Position numbers and translations under genes: made by a program. 64,000 nt of DNA from Mameliella sp. CS4. GTDB lineage: Bacteria; Pseudomonadota; Alphaproteobacteria; Rhodobacterales; Rhodobacteraceae. Positions within the stretch are counted from its first letter, which is position 1; each line of letters starts with the position of its first letter. The stretch is taken from positions 1 through 64,000 of the forward strand of contig NZ_JAHXRQ010000009.1 in the NCBI RefSeq assembly GCF_019392335.1. Reading direction: 5' to 3'. The notes below the pieces were generated by a model, which saw only the letters and a program-made list of their open reading frames with translations, made no database searches and was not told where the DNA came from. This document shows positions 30,667-39,403 of this stretch, in pieces.

Positions 30667-31545
30667 TCAGGCCGTCAGGCCGACCATCTCGCGGATCTCC
30701 TGTGGGCGTCGTCCCTCGGCGCGGTAGGTGGCTATGGCCCGGGCGTCGTCACGCTTGGCCAGGCGGCGACCAGTCTCATCTCGGATCAGGCGGTGGTGCA
30801 GGTAGACGGGCGTTTCCAGCCGCAGGAGCGCCTGCAAGAGGACGTGGATCTGCGTGGCGTCGAACAAGTCTTCACCCCTGATTACATGGGTGATGGCTTG
30901 GGCTGCGTCATCCAGCACGACGGAAAGATGATAGGATCCGAAAAAGTCTTTACGGGACAGAACGATATCGCCAACTCTTGATGTAAGGTCGTCGCCGGAG
31001 ACCATGATCCTGCGCCCCGGTGCGCGGCCGTCCGGACCGGTTTCCACGAAGCCGGCCAAGGGTGTCGCCAGCGCCGCTAGTGCGGCCGCCATGTCCAGTC
31101 GCAGCGCCATCCCGTCAGGAGGCTTGGCGGTATCCCGTGGATAGCGGTGCCGACAGGTGCCAGGATAGATGAGTCCGTCGGGGCCATGCGGTATCTCCGC
31201 GCCCTCCTGGGGGGCCGAAACGGCGGCGGCAATGTCGCGGCGCGTACAACTGCAGGCATAGAGCAATCCGCGCGACCACAGCTCCTGAAGCGCAGCGCCA
31301 TAGGCCTGCGTGCGGTCGGACTGGCGCATCGGTAGGGCATCCCAGGTCACACCGAGCCATGTCAGGTCTTCGAGGATCTGGCGTTCCCATTCCGGGCGGG
31401 AACGGGTGTGATCTATGTCCTCGATCCGCAACAGGAAACGCCCCGCCGCCGCGCGCGCCAAATCATGCGCCAATAGCGCCGAATAGGCATGCCCCAAGTG
31501 CAGCGGGCCGGTCGGGGACGGTGCAAAACGCGTGGTGAATATCAC
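30667..31545 (-). CDS. gluQ: Glutamyl-Q tRNA(Asp) synthetase
   Basis: GluQ-RS glutamylates queuosine in tRNA-Asp. It resembles the catalytic half of GltX without the anticodon-binding domain, and at 292 residues it fits. The HIGH-like motif is RFAPSPTGPLHLGHAYSA (residues 6-23). Zinc ligands lie in YACSCTRRD and in GTCRH. The KMSKS-equivalent is RRLAKRDDARAI near residue 265. It starts with GTG, overlapping the stop of the upstream methyltransferase by 4 bp (GTGA). Confidence 0.9.
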   Translation of the reverse strand: MIFTTRFAPSPTGPLHLGHAYSALLAHDLARAAAGRFLLRIEDIDHTRSRPEWERQILEDLTWLGVTWDALPMRQSDRTQAYGAALQELWSRGLLYACSCTRRDIAAAVSAPQEGAEIPHGPDGLIYPGTCRHRYPRDTAKPPDGMALRLDMAAALAALATPLAGFVETGPDGRAPGRRIMVSGDDLTSRVGDIVLSRKDFFGSYHLSVVLDDAAQAITHVIRGEDLFDATQIHVLLQALLRLETPVYLHHRLIRDETGRRLAKRDDARAIATYRAEGRRPQEIREMVGLTA

Positions 31546-32147
31546 TTCTTTTCAACGACATAAACGGTTGATTCGATGTTCTTTCCCGGCAGGTGGGGGC
31601 CGTGTTCGCGGAAGAGTTGGGTCAGGCTCCCGTCGGCGACACGGCGATCCACCAGCGCTTCGAAGTCCGGGTCCTCCAGCGTGTGATCGTTGAAGGAAAA
31701 GACACAGATCGCGCCCGGTTCCAACGCGTCAAAAATCCGTTCCAGCGCGTGCAGAGGGGCCGCTCCGGCCCCGATCACGCCGATGGCCGCGATGGCGGCA
31801 TAGCCGCCGGGCAGCGGGTCGTCGCTGCCGATTTGCGACAGCCTGCGGTAGGTCTGGCGCTCTCGCGCCAGGTCCAACATGCCCGACGACAGGTCGACGC
31901 CGTCGATTGTGGTGAACCCGGCCAGGCGCAACGCCAGTCCGGACAAGCCGGTGCCACAGCCGAAATCGAGGATGGGGGCAGTCGGATCTGGCATCAGCGC
32001 ATGCAGGGCCTCGGCGCAGCGGCGCGGCGTGGCATAGCCTTCACCCTCAACCGCTGCGTCATAAGTCTTTGCCCAGGCGTCATAAAGTTCCCGGGTCTCG
32101 TCGTCGGTGCGGGCCGTGTAGACCTTGTCGAGGTAGGGATCGCTCAT
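31542..32147 (-). CDS. Class I SAM-dependent methyltransferase
   Basis: The 201-residue protein has the Rossmann methyltransferase motifs: ILDFGCGTGLSGLALRLAGF near residue 58 (motif I, SAM loop) and GVDLSSGMLDLARER near residue 83 (motif II). The opening YLDKVYTARTDDETRELYDAWAKTYDA is a pattern seen in small-molecule methyltransferases of this size. The substrate cannot be told. It is translationally coupled to gluQ and follows trmFO on the same strand after 12 bp, so the three may form an operon of tRNA-related genes. Confidence 0.85.
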   Translation of the reverse strand: MSDPYLDKVYTARTDDETRELYDAWAKTYDAAVEGEGYATPRRCAEALHALMPDPTAPILDFGCGTGLSGLALRLAGFTTIDGVDLSSGMLDLARERQTYRRLSQIGSDDPLPGGYAAIAAIGVIGAGAAPLHALERIFDALEPGAICVFSFNDHTLEDPDFEALVDRRVADGSLTQLFREHGPHLPGKNIESTVYVVEKK

Positions 32148-32159
32148 GCGGTCAGGGTT

Positions 32160-33524
32160 CTACTCCGCGGCCTGGCCGTCAACCCCCTGTTCGGCCAACC
32201 AGGCGCTCCAGACTTCCTTGGCCCGGTCGGTGTAGCCCTTGTAGCGCTCCCGACGTCCCTTGCGGCCGCCGCGCAGACCTTCGAGCGGACGGAACAGGCC
32301 GAAGTTGACGTTCATCGGCTGAAAGGTCTTGGCTTCGGCGCCCCCTGTGATGTGGTGGATCAGGGCGCCATGAGCGCTGTCCTGCGGCACGGAAGGCATT
32401 GTCTTTCCAAGGATTTCCGAGGCCGCCATGCGCCCGGAGATCAGCCCCATCGCCGCCGACTCGACGTAGCCCTCGACCCCGGTGACCTGTCCTGCGAACC
32501 GGATGTTCGGCTTGGACCGCAGGCGCATCTGATCGTCCAGAAGCGTGGGACTATTCAGGAAGGTGTTGCGATGGATGCCTCCAAGGCGCGCGAAACTGGC
32601 GTTCTCCAGACCGGGAATCATCTTGAAAACAGAGGCTTGTGCGCCGTACTTCATCTTGGTCTGGAAGCCGACGATATTGTAGAGCGTGCCCAGAGCGTTG
32701 TCGCGGCGCAACTGGACGACGGCATAGGCTTTTTCTTCAGGCTTGTGCGCGTTGGTCAGGCCGATGGGTTTCATTGGACCGTGGCGCAGGGTCTCACGTC
32801 CCCGTTCGGCCATGACCTCGATTGGCAGGCAGCCGTCGAAGTAACCCGCTGTTTCGCCTTCATGAAATTCGGTCTTGTCCGCCGCCAGCAGCGCGTCGAT
32901 GAAACCCTCGTACTGATCCTTGGTCATGGGGCAGTTGAGGTAGGCCTTGCGCTCTTCTTCGGTTTCGCCCTTGTCATAGCGGGATTGCCGCCAAGCCACT
33001 GACATGTCGATACTTTCCGCGTAGACGATTGGCGCGATAGCGTCGAAAAAGGCCAGCCGGTCAGAGCCGGTCTCGCGCTGGATCGCCTCACCAAGAGCGG
33101 GCGAGGTCAAGGGGCCGGTGGCAAAGATCCATTGGCCTTCATCCGGCAGCGTGTCGATTTCCTCGTGGGAAATCATGATGTTGGGGTGCTCCCGCAGGGC
33201 GGCGGTGACGCTTTGTGCAAAGCCTTCACGGTCCACGGCCAGCGCGCCACCCGCAGGCAGGCGCCGGTCATAGGCCGTTGCCATGATCAGCCCGCCGGCC
33301 TGCAGCATCTCCCAATGCAGCAGGCCCACGGCATTCTGTTCGTGATCATCCGACCGGAAGGAGTTGGAACAAACCATTTCTCCAAGGTTTCCAGTATTAT
33401 GCGCGAAGGTCTTCACCTTGGGGCGCATCTCGTGCAGGACAACCCGCACGCCCATGTTGGCGGCCTGCCAGGCCGCCTCGGATCCGGCCATTCCGCCGCC
33501 GACGATATGCAATTCCTGTGTCAT
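32160..33524 (-). CDS. trmFO: Folate-dependent tRNA (uracil-54-C5)-methyltransferase TrmFO
   Basis: TrmFO makes ribothymidine at position 54 of tRNAs using methylene-tetrahydrofolate and FAD. The FAD loop [18 protein letters not shown] is at residues 5-22. Further family blocks are [22 protein letters not shown] near residue 53 and [21 protein letters not shown] sequence near residue 240. I start at 33524 (MTQELHIV, 454 aa); an ATG three codons upstream is possible. A perfect 16-bp inverted repeat lies 56-99 bp upstream of the start. Confidence 0.94.
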   Translation of the reverse strand: MTQELHIVGGGMAGSEAAWQAANMGVRVVLHEMRPKVKTFAHNTGNLGEMVCSNSFRSDDHEQNAVGLLHWEMLQAGGLIMATAYDRRLPAGGALAVDREGFAQSVTAALREHPNIMISHEEIDTLPDEGQWIFATGPLTSPALGEAIQRETGSDRLAFFDAIAPIVYAESIDMSVAWRQSRYDKGETEEERKAYLNCPMTKDQYEGFIDALLAADKTEFHEGETAGYFDGCLPIEVMAERGRETLRHGPMKPIGLTNAHKPEEKAYAVVQLRRDNALGTLYNIVGFQTKMKYGAQASVFKMIPGLENASFARLGGIHRNTFLNSPTLLDDQMRLRSKPNIRFAGQVTGVEGYVESAAMGLISGRMAASEILGKTMPSVPQDSAHGALIHHITGGAEAKTFQPMNVNFGLFRPLEGLRGGRKGRRERYKGYTDRAKEVWSAWLAEQGVDGQAAE

Positions 33525-33579
33525 GGCGCGCATCTAGGCCAGGACAGCGGCGCTGCCAAGACCCCTCCGGATTTTGTAC

Positions 33580-33623
33580 GGTTTGTACAAAACGTACGCT
33601 ATTTCCGACGTTTTGTACAAACC
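33580..33623 (-). promoter_or_regulatory. 16-bp perfect inverted repeat, candidate operator upstream of trmFO
   Basis: GGTTTGTACAAAACGT (33580-33595) is followed after 12 bp by its exact reverse complement (33608-33623). Each arm contains the palindrome TTGTACAA, and another TTTTGTAC sits just outside at 33572. The block is AT-rich compared with its surroundings and lies between the enoyl-CoA hydratase stop and trmFO. It looks like a double operator for a dimeric regulator, or an RNA hairpin; there is no T-run for termination. Confidence 0.6.
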
Positions 33624-33635
33624 GGCAGGAAAGCC

Positions 33636-34424
33636 TTAACCCTTTTGCCAGTCAGGCGGGCGTTTCTCCAAAAACGCCGAGATTCCCTCGTTGGTGTCAC
33701 GCCACAGCATGTTCTCGACCATGACCTGACCGGCGTGGGCATAGGCGGCGTCCAGATCCATCGTGATCTGTTCGTAGAAGGTGCCCTTGCCGATCTTCAC
33801 CGCCGCCGTCAGCTTGGCGGCGACGGTCTCGGCCAGATCGCGCGTCGCGGTTTCCAGCTGGTCATGGGGCACGACCTTGTTGACCAGGCCCGCGGTCTCG
33901 GCCTCTTCGGCGGACAGGAACCGGCCCGTGGTCAGCATCTCGAAGGCTTTCTTGCGGTGGACATTGCGCGTCAGCGCCACCATCGGCGTCGAACAGAACA
34001 GCCCGATGTTCACCCCGTTGACGCCAAAGCGCGTGCCTTCGGCCGCCACGGCCATGTCGCAAGAGGCGACAAGCTGGCAGCCGGCGGCGGTGGCGATGCC
34101 ATGCGCCTGCGCGATCACCGGCTGGGGCAGGCGGGTCAGCCCGGTCATGACGCTGGAGCAGCGGGCGAACAGATCGGCGAAATAGGCGCGGCCGCCGTCC
34201 TCGGCCTGTCGGCCTGCCTGCATCTGTTTCAGGTCGTGCCCGGCGCAGAACGCCTTGCCCGCGCCCGAGATCACGACAACGCGTGTCTCGCGGTCCTCGG
34301 CCAGGGCGTCGATCTGTGCCTGCAGCGCGGCCAGCATCTCGTCCGACAGGGCGTTCAGCCGGTCGGGCGCGTTCATGTGCAGATGCGCGATGCCGTCCGT
34401 GTCGCGACGTTCCAGGATTTGCAT
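33636..34424 (-). CDS. Enoyl-CoA hydratase/isomerase family protein
   Basis: The 262-residue protein is a crotonase-fold enzyme. The oxyanion-hole segment GAGKAFCAGHDLKQM is near residue 56, and the second conserved block HGIATAAGCQLVASCDMAVA near residue 108. Members hydrate or isomerise acyl-CoA thioesters. The Glu residues of classical hydratases are not clearly placed, so the exact reaction is open. AGGAGG precedes the ATG. It is divergent from the thioesterase at 34479, a natural partner for acyl-CoA chemistry. Confidence 0.87.
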   Translation of the reverse strand: MQILERRDTDGIAHLHMNAPDRLNALSDEMLAALQAQIDALAEDRETRVVVISGAGKAFCAGHDLKQMQAGRQAEDGGRAYFADLFARCSSVMTGLTRLPQPVIAQAHGIATAAGCQLVASCDMAVAAEGTRFGVNGVNIGLFCSTPMVALTRNVHRKKAFEMLTTGRFLSAEEAETAGLVNKVVPHDQLETATRDLAETVAAKLTAAVKIGKGTFYEQITMDLDAAYAHAGQVMVENMLWRDTNEGISAFLEKRPPDWQKG

Positions 34425-34478
34425 CTTGTCCTCCTCGTTTGGGGCAGATTAGCTGCCGCCAGATCGGGAGGGAAGACG

Positions 34479-34901
34479 GTGACGCTGAAACTGAATGCCG
34501 CAGAGGTGACTGAGTACCTGGAGGAGGTTTTTCCGCAGGTGGATGGCATGTTCGGGATCGACAGGCTGGACGAGGACCTGCTGGTCATGCGGCTTTTCAA
34601 CGACGAGCGGCACCTGCGTCCCGGCGGCACGGTGTCGGGCCCCGCGATGTTCAGCCTGGCGGATGTGGCGGCCTATGTGGCGACGCTGGCGCGAATCGGG
34701 AAACAGGCGCTGACCGTCACGACGCATTGCTCGATCGACTTCATGCGCAAACCCGCCGCCGGGGTGGACCTGCTGGCCGAGGCACGGGTGCTGAAGCTGG
34801 GCCGGACGCTGTCGGTGACGGATGTGCTGCTGTTCAGCGAGGGGCAGGCCAAGCCGCTGGCCCATGCCTCGCTGACCTACTCCATTCCGCCGGGGCGGTG
34901 A
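34479..34901 (+). CDS. Hotdog-fold thioesterase (PaaI-type), GTG start
   Basis: The start is GTG at 34479 with GGGAGGG just upstream, giving 140 residues (MTLKLNAAEV). The hotdog core is visible: PGGTVSGPAMFSLADVAAYVA near residue 47, then TVTTHCSIDFMRKPAAGVDLLAEARVLKLGRTLSVTDVLLF. PaaI-type enzymes hydrolyse acyl- or phenylacyl-CoA. A much longer open frame runs into this gene from 33132, but its first part is antisense to trmFO and the hydratase gene and is not coding. The gene is divergent from the hydratase. Confidence 0.85.
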   Translation: MTLKLNAAEVTEYLEEVFPQVDGMFGIDRLDEDLLVMRLFNDERHLRPGGTVSGPAMFSLADVAAYVATLARIGKQALTVTTHCSIDFMRKPAAGVDLLAEARVLKLGRTLSVTDVLLFSEGQAKPLAHASLTYSIPPGR

Positions 34902-34907
34902 GGGCGC

Positions 34908-34925
34908 GGCGGGGTAAACCCCGCC
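34908..34925. repeat. Short GC hairpin of a common intergenic type
   Basis: GGCGGGG-TAAA-CCCCGCC followed by CTACA is a small palindrome resembling intergenic palindromes common in proteobacteria. It lies between the convergent thioesterase and speE and is followed by a sequence (TTCGGGTGAAAGATCCCCC) that may be a degenerate relative of the dispersed repeat at 22495. Confidence 0.5.
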
Positions 34926-34972
34926 CTACACCTGTGGTCGCTTCGGGTGAAAGATCCCCCGGTGATCTGGCG

Positions 34973-35827
34973 TCAGGGCATCAGTTTCAGCACGTAGCCG
35001 GGCAGGGCAAAGGCGGCCTTGTGCACCTCGGGCGTGTAGTAGTCGCAGGCGATCCCGGCGGTGGCGAAACGCTCTGTCAGGTCCTTGACCGTCACGCTGC
35101 GCGCCGCGCTATCGGTGCCCCAGCCAAAGGCCATCGGCCCGCCGGCGTAGGTGGGCACCGTCGCCATGTAGCAGGTGGCATCCGAGAACAGCGCCTTGAA
35201 GGCGCGCATGCTGTTGGTCAGTTCCTCACCCTGCAGGAAGGGCACGCCGTTCTGCGTCACCAGGATGCCGCCCGGGGCCAGCGCACGTTTGGCGTGGCCG
35301 TAGAAGGTATCGGTGAACAGGACCTCTCCGGGGCCGATGGGGTCTGTGCTGTCGACGATGATGACGTCATAGCCGCCCTGGGTGATCTTCATGAACTCGG
35401 CGCCGTCAGCGATCACCAGGTCCAGCCGGTCATCGTCAAAGGCCCCCTGGCTGAGCATGGGCAGGTATTGCTTTGAGAATTCGACCACCCCGGCGTCGAT
35501 CTCGACCATCGTGACCTGGTCGACGCTGGCGTGTTTCAGAACCTCGCGCGCCATGCCGCCATCGCCGCCGCCGACGATGCAGACCCGTTTCGCCGCGCCG
35601 TGGGCAAGGATCGGCACATGGGTCAGCATTTCGTGGTAAATGAAATTGTCGCCCTCGGTGGTTTGCACCACGTCGTCCAGCGTCAGCATCCGGCCAAAGG
35701 TGCCGTTCTGAAAGACGCGCAGGCGCTGGTGGTCGGTCTCGCTGTCGTAGAGCAGCTTATCGACGGTGAAGCTCTGGGAATAGTGCGGGTGCAGGGTTTC
35801 GCGCATCCACTCGGGCGAGTCGGTCAT
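34973..35827 (-). CDS. speE: Spermidine synthase (polyamine aminopropyltransferase)
   Basis: SpeE transfers an aminopropyl group from decarboxylated SAM to putrescine. The 284-residue enzyme has VCIVGGGDGGMAREVLKH near residue 80 (dcSAM loop), MVEIDAGVVEFSKQYLP near residue 105, and the catalytic IIVDSTDPIGPGEVLFTDTFY near residue 156. I start at 35827 because AAAGGAGACC precedes it; the longer frame upstream is not family-like. speD lies upstream on the same strand, separated by a hairpin, so the pair supplies spermidine. Confidence 0.94.
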   Translation of the reverse strand: MTDSPEWMRETLHPHYSQSFTVDKLLYDSETDHQRLRVFQNGTFGRMLTLDDVVQTTEGDNFIYHEMLTHVPILAHGAAKRVCIVGGGDGGMAREVLKHASVDQVTMVEIDAGVVEFSKQYLPMLSQGAFDDDRLDLVIADGAEFMKITQGGYDVIIVDSTDPIGPGEVLFTDTFYGHAKRALAPGGILVTQNGVPFLQGEELTNSMRAFKALFSDATCYMATVPTYAGGPMAFGWGTDSAARSVTVKDLTERFATAGIACDYYTPEVHKAAFALPGYVLKLMP

Positions 35828-35900
35828 GTCTTCGGTCTCCTTTCGGCGTCCACGCGCGAGGATAGCGGCGGCGCCGGGCATCTCAACGGGTGACAAGGAA

Positions 35901-35922
35901 AAGGGCGGCCGGGGCCGCCCTT
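35901..35922 (-). terminator. Hairpin between speD and speE
   Basis: AAGGGCGGCC (35901-35910) pairs with GGCCGCCCTT (35913-35922); on the minus strand it is followed by TTCCTTGT. It lies 47 bp downstream of speD and may attenuate read-through into speE. Confidence 0.6.
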
Positions 35923-35968
35923 GCTCGTGCGTCTGCACCGGTCAGGCCGATGTCCTTGCGCGTCGCGA

Positions 35969-36490
35969 TCAGGCCGCGACGCCGGCCTCTGACACAACAC
36001 CCTCGCCGCGCTTGAGTTCCTTGACGCGCACGTCGGCGGTGGCAAAGGCACGGCCCAGAACGTCGACGGCCTTCCAGGGTTCGGCATCGCCGCACATGAA
36101 GACGTCGAAGGCGCCATAGCCGATTTCCGGCCAAGTGTGGACCGAGATATGGCTTTCGGCCAGCACGGCCACGCCGCTCACGCCCTGGGGGCTGAACTTG
36201 TGCGTGTGGATATGCAGGAGCGTCGCGCCGCAGGTCTCTACGCAGTCGCGAAAGGCCTGCTGAATGCGCGCCTCGTCGTCCAGGCCCTCGCCATCGACCA
36301 CCTCGATGATGAGATGGGTTCCGGCAAAGACGCTGCCGTCACGGCGGATGAAATGGTCGTCGCGGTCTTCGTCGAAGACATCGCGCGGCGATACGGATTG
36401 ATTGGCGGGGGCGAGACCCCGGGTGGTGTCTTCCTCTTGGGCGCCTGTCTCCAGACCGTACCCCAGTTGGAAGAGGTTGATGTCCTTCAT
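35969..36490 (-). CDS. speD: S-adenosylmethionine decarboxylase proenzyme
   Basis: SpeD makes decarboxylated SAM for SpeE. It is a pyruvoyl enzyme: the chain cleaves itself before Ser113 in LAESHISVHTWPE and the serine becomes pyruvate. The 173 residues match the short prokaryotic class 1B form with an N-terminal extension of about 45 residues before GTHLIIEV. The ATG at 36490 overlaps, as ATGA, the stop of a 26-codon upstream frame in the leader. Confidence 0.93.
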   Translation of the reverse strand: MKDINLFQLGYGLETGAQEEDTTRGLAPANQSVSPRDVFDEDRDDHFIRRDGSVFAGTHLIIEVVDGEGLDDEARIQQAFRDCVETCGATLLHIHTHKFSPQGVSGVAVLAESHISVHTWPEIGYGAFDVFMCGDAEPWKAVDVLGRAFATADVRVKELKRGEGVVSEAGVAA

Positions 36491-36567
36491 GACATGCCTC
36501 CTTCAAGCCAGCAGTGCGTTCCAGTCGGTCCCTTAGCGCCCCCCGAAGACACATGAGCCCAGCACAT
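36487..36567 (-). promoter_or_regulatory. speD leader with a 26-codon upstream ORF
   Basis: The 200-bp leader of speD on the minus strand contains a GCCCAG/CTGGGC hairpin and a 26-codon frame (ATG at 36567) whose TGA overlaps the speD ATG by ATGA. The upstream frame has no clear ribosome site but carries AAGGAGGC just before its end, which is the speD ribosome site. Polyamine-gene leaders are often regulatory, so this is noted as a candidate only. Confidence 0.25.
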
Positions 36568-36690
36568 GGCTGGGCGTCCGGGTTGGGATCGGGTCCGAAA
36601 GTGAGGCCCACCTAAGAGCCCGCCTTGAGTCGTTCAAGAGAAAATTTCTGCAAACGCGAGAAAACCCGCCATGCGCGGTCGGGCGCGGCG

Positions 36691-37737
36691 TCAGGGCGCG
36701 GCGCCGATGCCCCAGAGCAGGCCGAAGGCGATGACCGCCAGGCTGGCGACGGCGGCGTAGCCGGTCAGCTTCCACCGGCAGAAGGGGCGTTCGCCGAAGG
36801 TGCGCCCGTCGAGGCCGGAGACGACCACCTTCATCGGCGTGTCGTTCCAGCGGTAATGCAGGATCCAGACCGGCAGCAGGATCCGGCGATAGCGGATGCC
36901 CGAGGTGTCGGCGTTGAAGCCGATGTTGGACACGCGGCTCTTGTTGATATGGCCCTTGATGCGGTTGCGGATCAGCAGCCGCTTGTCCGCCTCGTTGGCC
37001 GACAAGCCCTCGGCCACACTCTGGTGGTGGCGTTCTGCGGCGAACCCGGCAAGATACCCGGCGCGGTAGGGGCGCAGGCGGCGCGGGTCGAAATGATGCA
37101 GGATGCCGTCGCGGATCAGCGGCGTGACATGCGGGCTGGCGGGCATCAACAGGTCGTCGAAATCCACCGTGAGCTTGCCGCTGGTGCGCCGGGTGCGGCG
37201 GTTCTTGCCGCTGCCGGTGGTGTAGCTGGCCCAGTAGTCCACCGCCTCGGTGCTGTCGAAGGTCCAGAACGGCGCGTATAGCCCGGCGACGCGGCCCTTT
37301 TCGACGGTTGCGGCCAGACCGTTTGGCGCCGCCAGCCGTCCGCGCACCCAGTCCAGCGCGTGTTCCTGCGCGTCCTTTTCCGGCACGCGAAAGGGGATCA
37401 GGGCGGTGGTGCGATAGCCGGTGTCCGCCGAGGACAGCACCACCGCGCCGTCGCAATAGGGGCAGCGGTCGGACAGCGCGGCGCCGGTAAAGACCACCTC
37501 GCCGCCGCAGGTTTCGCAGCGGTGGGCGCGGCTGTCGGGCAGGTCTGGCGGCAGGGTTTCGGGCGTGTCGGCGTGATAGTCCGTCTCGGCGCTGGCGGCC
37601 CCGTCCCATGGCGTTTCCAGCGTCCGGGTGTTGCCGCAACTGGTGCAGGCCAGGGCCTGCGCCGCGGGATCGTAAAGACACTGACCGCCGCAGGCGGGGC
37701 AGCGCAGCTCTGACTGGTCGGTGTCGATCACGTTCAT
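36691..37737 (-). CDS. Zinc-ribbon protein with one C-terminal membrane helix
   Basis: The 348-residue protein begins with two treble-clef zinc ribbons: RCPACGGQCLYD..CTSCGN (residues 12-35) and HRCETCGGEVVF..RCPYCDG (residues 72-95). A long middle domain contains LIPFRVPEKDAQEHALDWVRGRL near residue 115 and IGFNADTSGIRYRRILLPVWILHYRW near residue 275. A membrane helix ends the chain (AAVASLAVIAFGLLWGIG). It looks like a membrane-bound assembly or transport accessory of unknown role. It overlaps the upstream small membrane protein gene by 4 bp. The name primosomal protein is sometimes given to such proteins but is not justified. Confidence 0.8.
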   Translation of the reverse strand: MNVIDTDQSELRCPACGGQCLYDPAAQALACTSCGNTRTLETPWDGAASAETDYHADTPETLPPDLPDSRAHRCETCGGEVVFTGAALSDRCPYCDGAVVLSSADTGYRTTALIPFRVPEKDAQEHALDWVRGRLAAPNGLAATVEKGRVAGLYAPFWTFDSTEAVDYWASYTTGSGKNRRTRRTSGKLTVDFDDLLMPASPHVTPLIRDGILHHFDPRRLRPYRAGYLAGFAAERHHQSVAEGLSANEADKRLLIRNRIKGHINKSRVSNIGFNADTSGIRYRRILLPVWILHYRWNDTPMKVVVSGLDGRTFGERPFCRWKLTGYAAVASLAVIAFGLLWGIGAAP

Positions 37738-38057
37738 GAATCCGCGTCCGAAAGCGCGCTGGCGATGTGCAGCAGGATTTCAAGCCGTAGCCAGGACCGC
37801 GCGATGGCCCCGTCAAGATCGCCCGAGGCGCCCCAGTCTCCGATGATCGTGGCGAAAAACCAGGTGGCCATTGCCCAGATCGCGATCCAGGACCATCCTG
37901 CGATGGTGCGCAGGAAGCCGGCCGATCCCTGTTTCAGCTCGTGTTTGGCCTCGTAGACGTGCACCAGCTTGCGCATGGCACCGGCGCCGACGGCGGTCGA
38001 GGCCGCAAGCAGGGCGAGGCCGGAAAGGAGTGGACCAAGAAAAGAGAGTGGTTGCAT
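37734..38057 (-). CDS. Small membrane protein, 107 aa
   Basis: The product has two or three hydrophobic segments (SFLGPLLSGLALLAASTAVGAGAM near residue 5, and AGWSWIAIWAMATWFFATIIGDWGA near residue 53) and a helical acidic end. No family is recognised. Its ATGA overlap with the zinc-ribbon gene indicates co-translation and perhaps a joint complex in the membrane. Upstream is the rplM promoter region, transcribed the other way. Confidence 0.72.
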   Translation of the reverse strand: MQPLSFLGPLLSGLALLAASTAVGAGAMRKLVHVYEAKHELKQGSAGFLRTIAGWSWIAIWAMATWFFATIIGDWGASGDLDGAIARSWLRLEILLHIASALSDADS

Positions 38058-38223
38058 CGGGGATCTTGTCGTTGTTTGCGCGCAGACTGCATGGCGGTCG
38101 GGCGCGTCGCAAGGCGGTATTCCCTGACCTTGTGCGGAGGCAAAGGGGCGTCAAAATATGGGGTAATATGTTACCGTAATCTTAAGTGATTGATTTTGTG
38201 AATTTAATTCTGCACCAGTGCGC

Positions 38224-38251
38224 TTGACTGGAAATTTGGCCTGCGTATAAC
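38224..38251 (+). promoter_or_regulatory. Strong sigma-70 promoter for rplM-rpsI
   Basis: TTGACT (38224-38229) and TATAAC (38246-38251) are 16 bp apart, close to consensus. Transcription would start about 38258, leaving a 55-60-base leader. The AT-rich stretch just upstream (38160-38215) could act as an UP element. This fits a ribosomal-protein operon. Confidence 0.7.
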
Positions 38252-38315
38252 GGCGCAATCGAATTCAGGGCCGGGGCTTTGCCTCGGCTTTCTCACTCGA
38301 AACGGACCGATACAT

Positions 38316-38780
38316 ATGAAAACCTACTCTGCAACTCCGGCAGACATCGACAAGAAATGGATCGTGATCGACGCCGAAGGCCTCGTTCTGGGTCGTCTTG
38401 CGTCGATCGTCGCCATGCGGCTGCGCGGCAAGCACAAGCCCTCCTTCACCCCGCACATGGACTGTGGTGACAACGTCATCATCGTGAACGCGGACAAGGT
38501 GCAGCTGACCGGCAAGAAGCGCGAAGAGAACTTCTACTGGCACACCGGCCACCCGGGCGGCATCAAGTCGCGCACCAAGGCGCAGATCCTTGAGGGTGCC
38601 CACCCCGAGCGCGTGGTCTTTCAGGCTGTCAAGCGCATGCTGCCGGGCAACCGCCTGTCGCGCAAGGTGCTGACCAACCTGCGCGTCTATGCCGGCGCCG
38701 AACATCCGCACGAGGCCCAGAACCCCGAGGTTCTGGACGTCAAATCGAAGAACTCCAAGAACACCCGGGTGTCGAAATAA
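38316..38780 (+). CDS. rplM: 50S ribosomal protein L13
   Basis: The 154-residue protein begins [20 protein letters not shown] and contains the L13 blocks [37 protein letters not shown] near residue 28 and [20 protein letters not shown] near residue 108. Its stop codon shares a base with the rpsI start (TAATG). L13 and S9 are always paired. Confidence 0.97.
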   Translation: MKTYSATPADIDKKWIVIDAEGLVLGRLASIVAMRLRGKHKPSFTPHMDCGDNVIIVNADKVQLTGKKREENFYWHTGHPGGIKSRTKAQILEGAHPERVVFQAVKRMLPGNRLSRKVLTNLRVYAGAEHPHEAQNPEVLDVKSKNSKNTRVSK

Positions 38781-39268
38781 TGGCTGATCAGATCAACTCT
38801 CTGGAAGAGCTGGGCGCCGCAGCGGGCGTCGAAGACGTGGTTGTCGCCGATGAGACCCCGCGCGAGCCGGTCCGCGACGAACTGGGTCGTTCCTATGCCA
38901 CCGGCAAGCGGAAGGACGCGGTGGCCCGCGTCTGGATCAAGCCGGGTTCGGGCAAGGTGACCGTCAACGGCAAGGACATGGACACCTATTTTGCCCGTCC
39001 GGTTCTGCAGCTGATCCTGCGGCAGCCGTTCCAGGTTGCCGGTGTCGAAGGCGAATTCGACGTCTACGCCACCGTCAAGGGCGGCGGCCTCACCGGTCAG
39101 GCCGGCGCGGTCAAGCATGGTGTCTCGAAGGCGCTGCAGCTGTTCGACCCCTCGCTGCGTGGCCCGCTCAAGGCGGCCGGCTTCCTGACCCGCGACAGCC
39201 GCGTTGTCGAGCGTAAGAAGTTCGGTAAGCGCAAGGCGCGTCGTTCGTTCCAGTTCTCGAAGCGTTAA
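38780..39268 (+). CDS. rpsI: 30S ribosomal protein S9
   Basis: The 162-residue protein has an acidic N-terminal extension of about 30 residues, common in alphaproteobacteria, followed by the S9 core: [27 protein letters not shown] near residue 35 and [19 protein letters not shown] near residue 98. The end is the canonical [18 protein letters not shown] tail that reaches the P-site tRNA. A strong terminator follows. Confidence 0.97.
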   Translation: MADQINSLEELGAAAGVEDVVVADETPREPVRDELGRSYATGKRKDAVARVWIKPGSGKVTVNGKDMDTYFARPVLQLILRQPFQVAGVEGEFDVYATVKGGGLTGQAGAVKHGVSKALQLFDPSLRGPLKAAGFLTRDSRVVERKKFGKRKARRSFQFSKR

Positions 39269-39289
39269 TCGTTTCGATATTGCGATTGC

Positions 39290-39317
39290 AGGGGCCCTTC
39301 GGGGCCCCTTCTTTTTT
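39290..39317 (+). terminator. Rho-independent terminator of rplM-rpsI
   Basis: AGGGGCCC (39290-39297), tetraloop TTCG and GGGCCCCT (39302-39309) are followed by TCTTTTTT. A textbook terminator 21 bp past the rpsI stop. Confidence 0.9.
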
Positions 39318-39343
39318 GTATCGTTGGGGGTTCCACCCCCATG

Positions 39344-39388
39344 CTTGCCTGTGGCAAGTCCCCCGAAGTATTTGGGGCCCAAAGAAAC
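39344..39388. repeat. Dispersed intergenic repeat, copy B (reverse orientation)
   Basis: Read on the minus strand, 39388-39361 gives the same TTTCTTTGGGC, three bases, AAATAC core as copies A and C. It is followed by a hairpin CTTGCC/GGCAAG at 39344-39358. It lies between the rpsI terminator and the glycosyltransferase start. Confidence 0.75.
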
Positions 39389-39403
39389 AGGGGAGTGGCG
39401 CGG

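Noticed and set aside
33132..34478. Long plus-strand frame reading into the thioesterase
   Set aside because: It is antisense to trmFO and the enoyl-CoA hydratase. Only the part from the GTG at 34479 has a ribosome site and a known fold.
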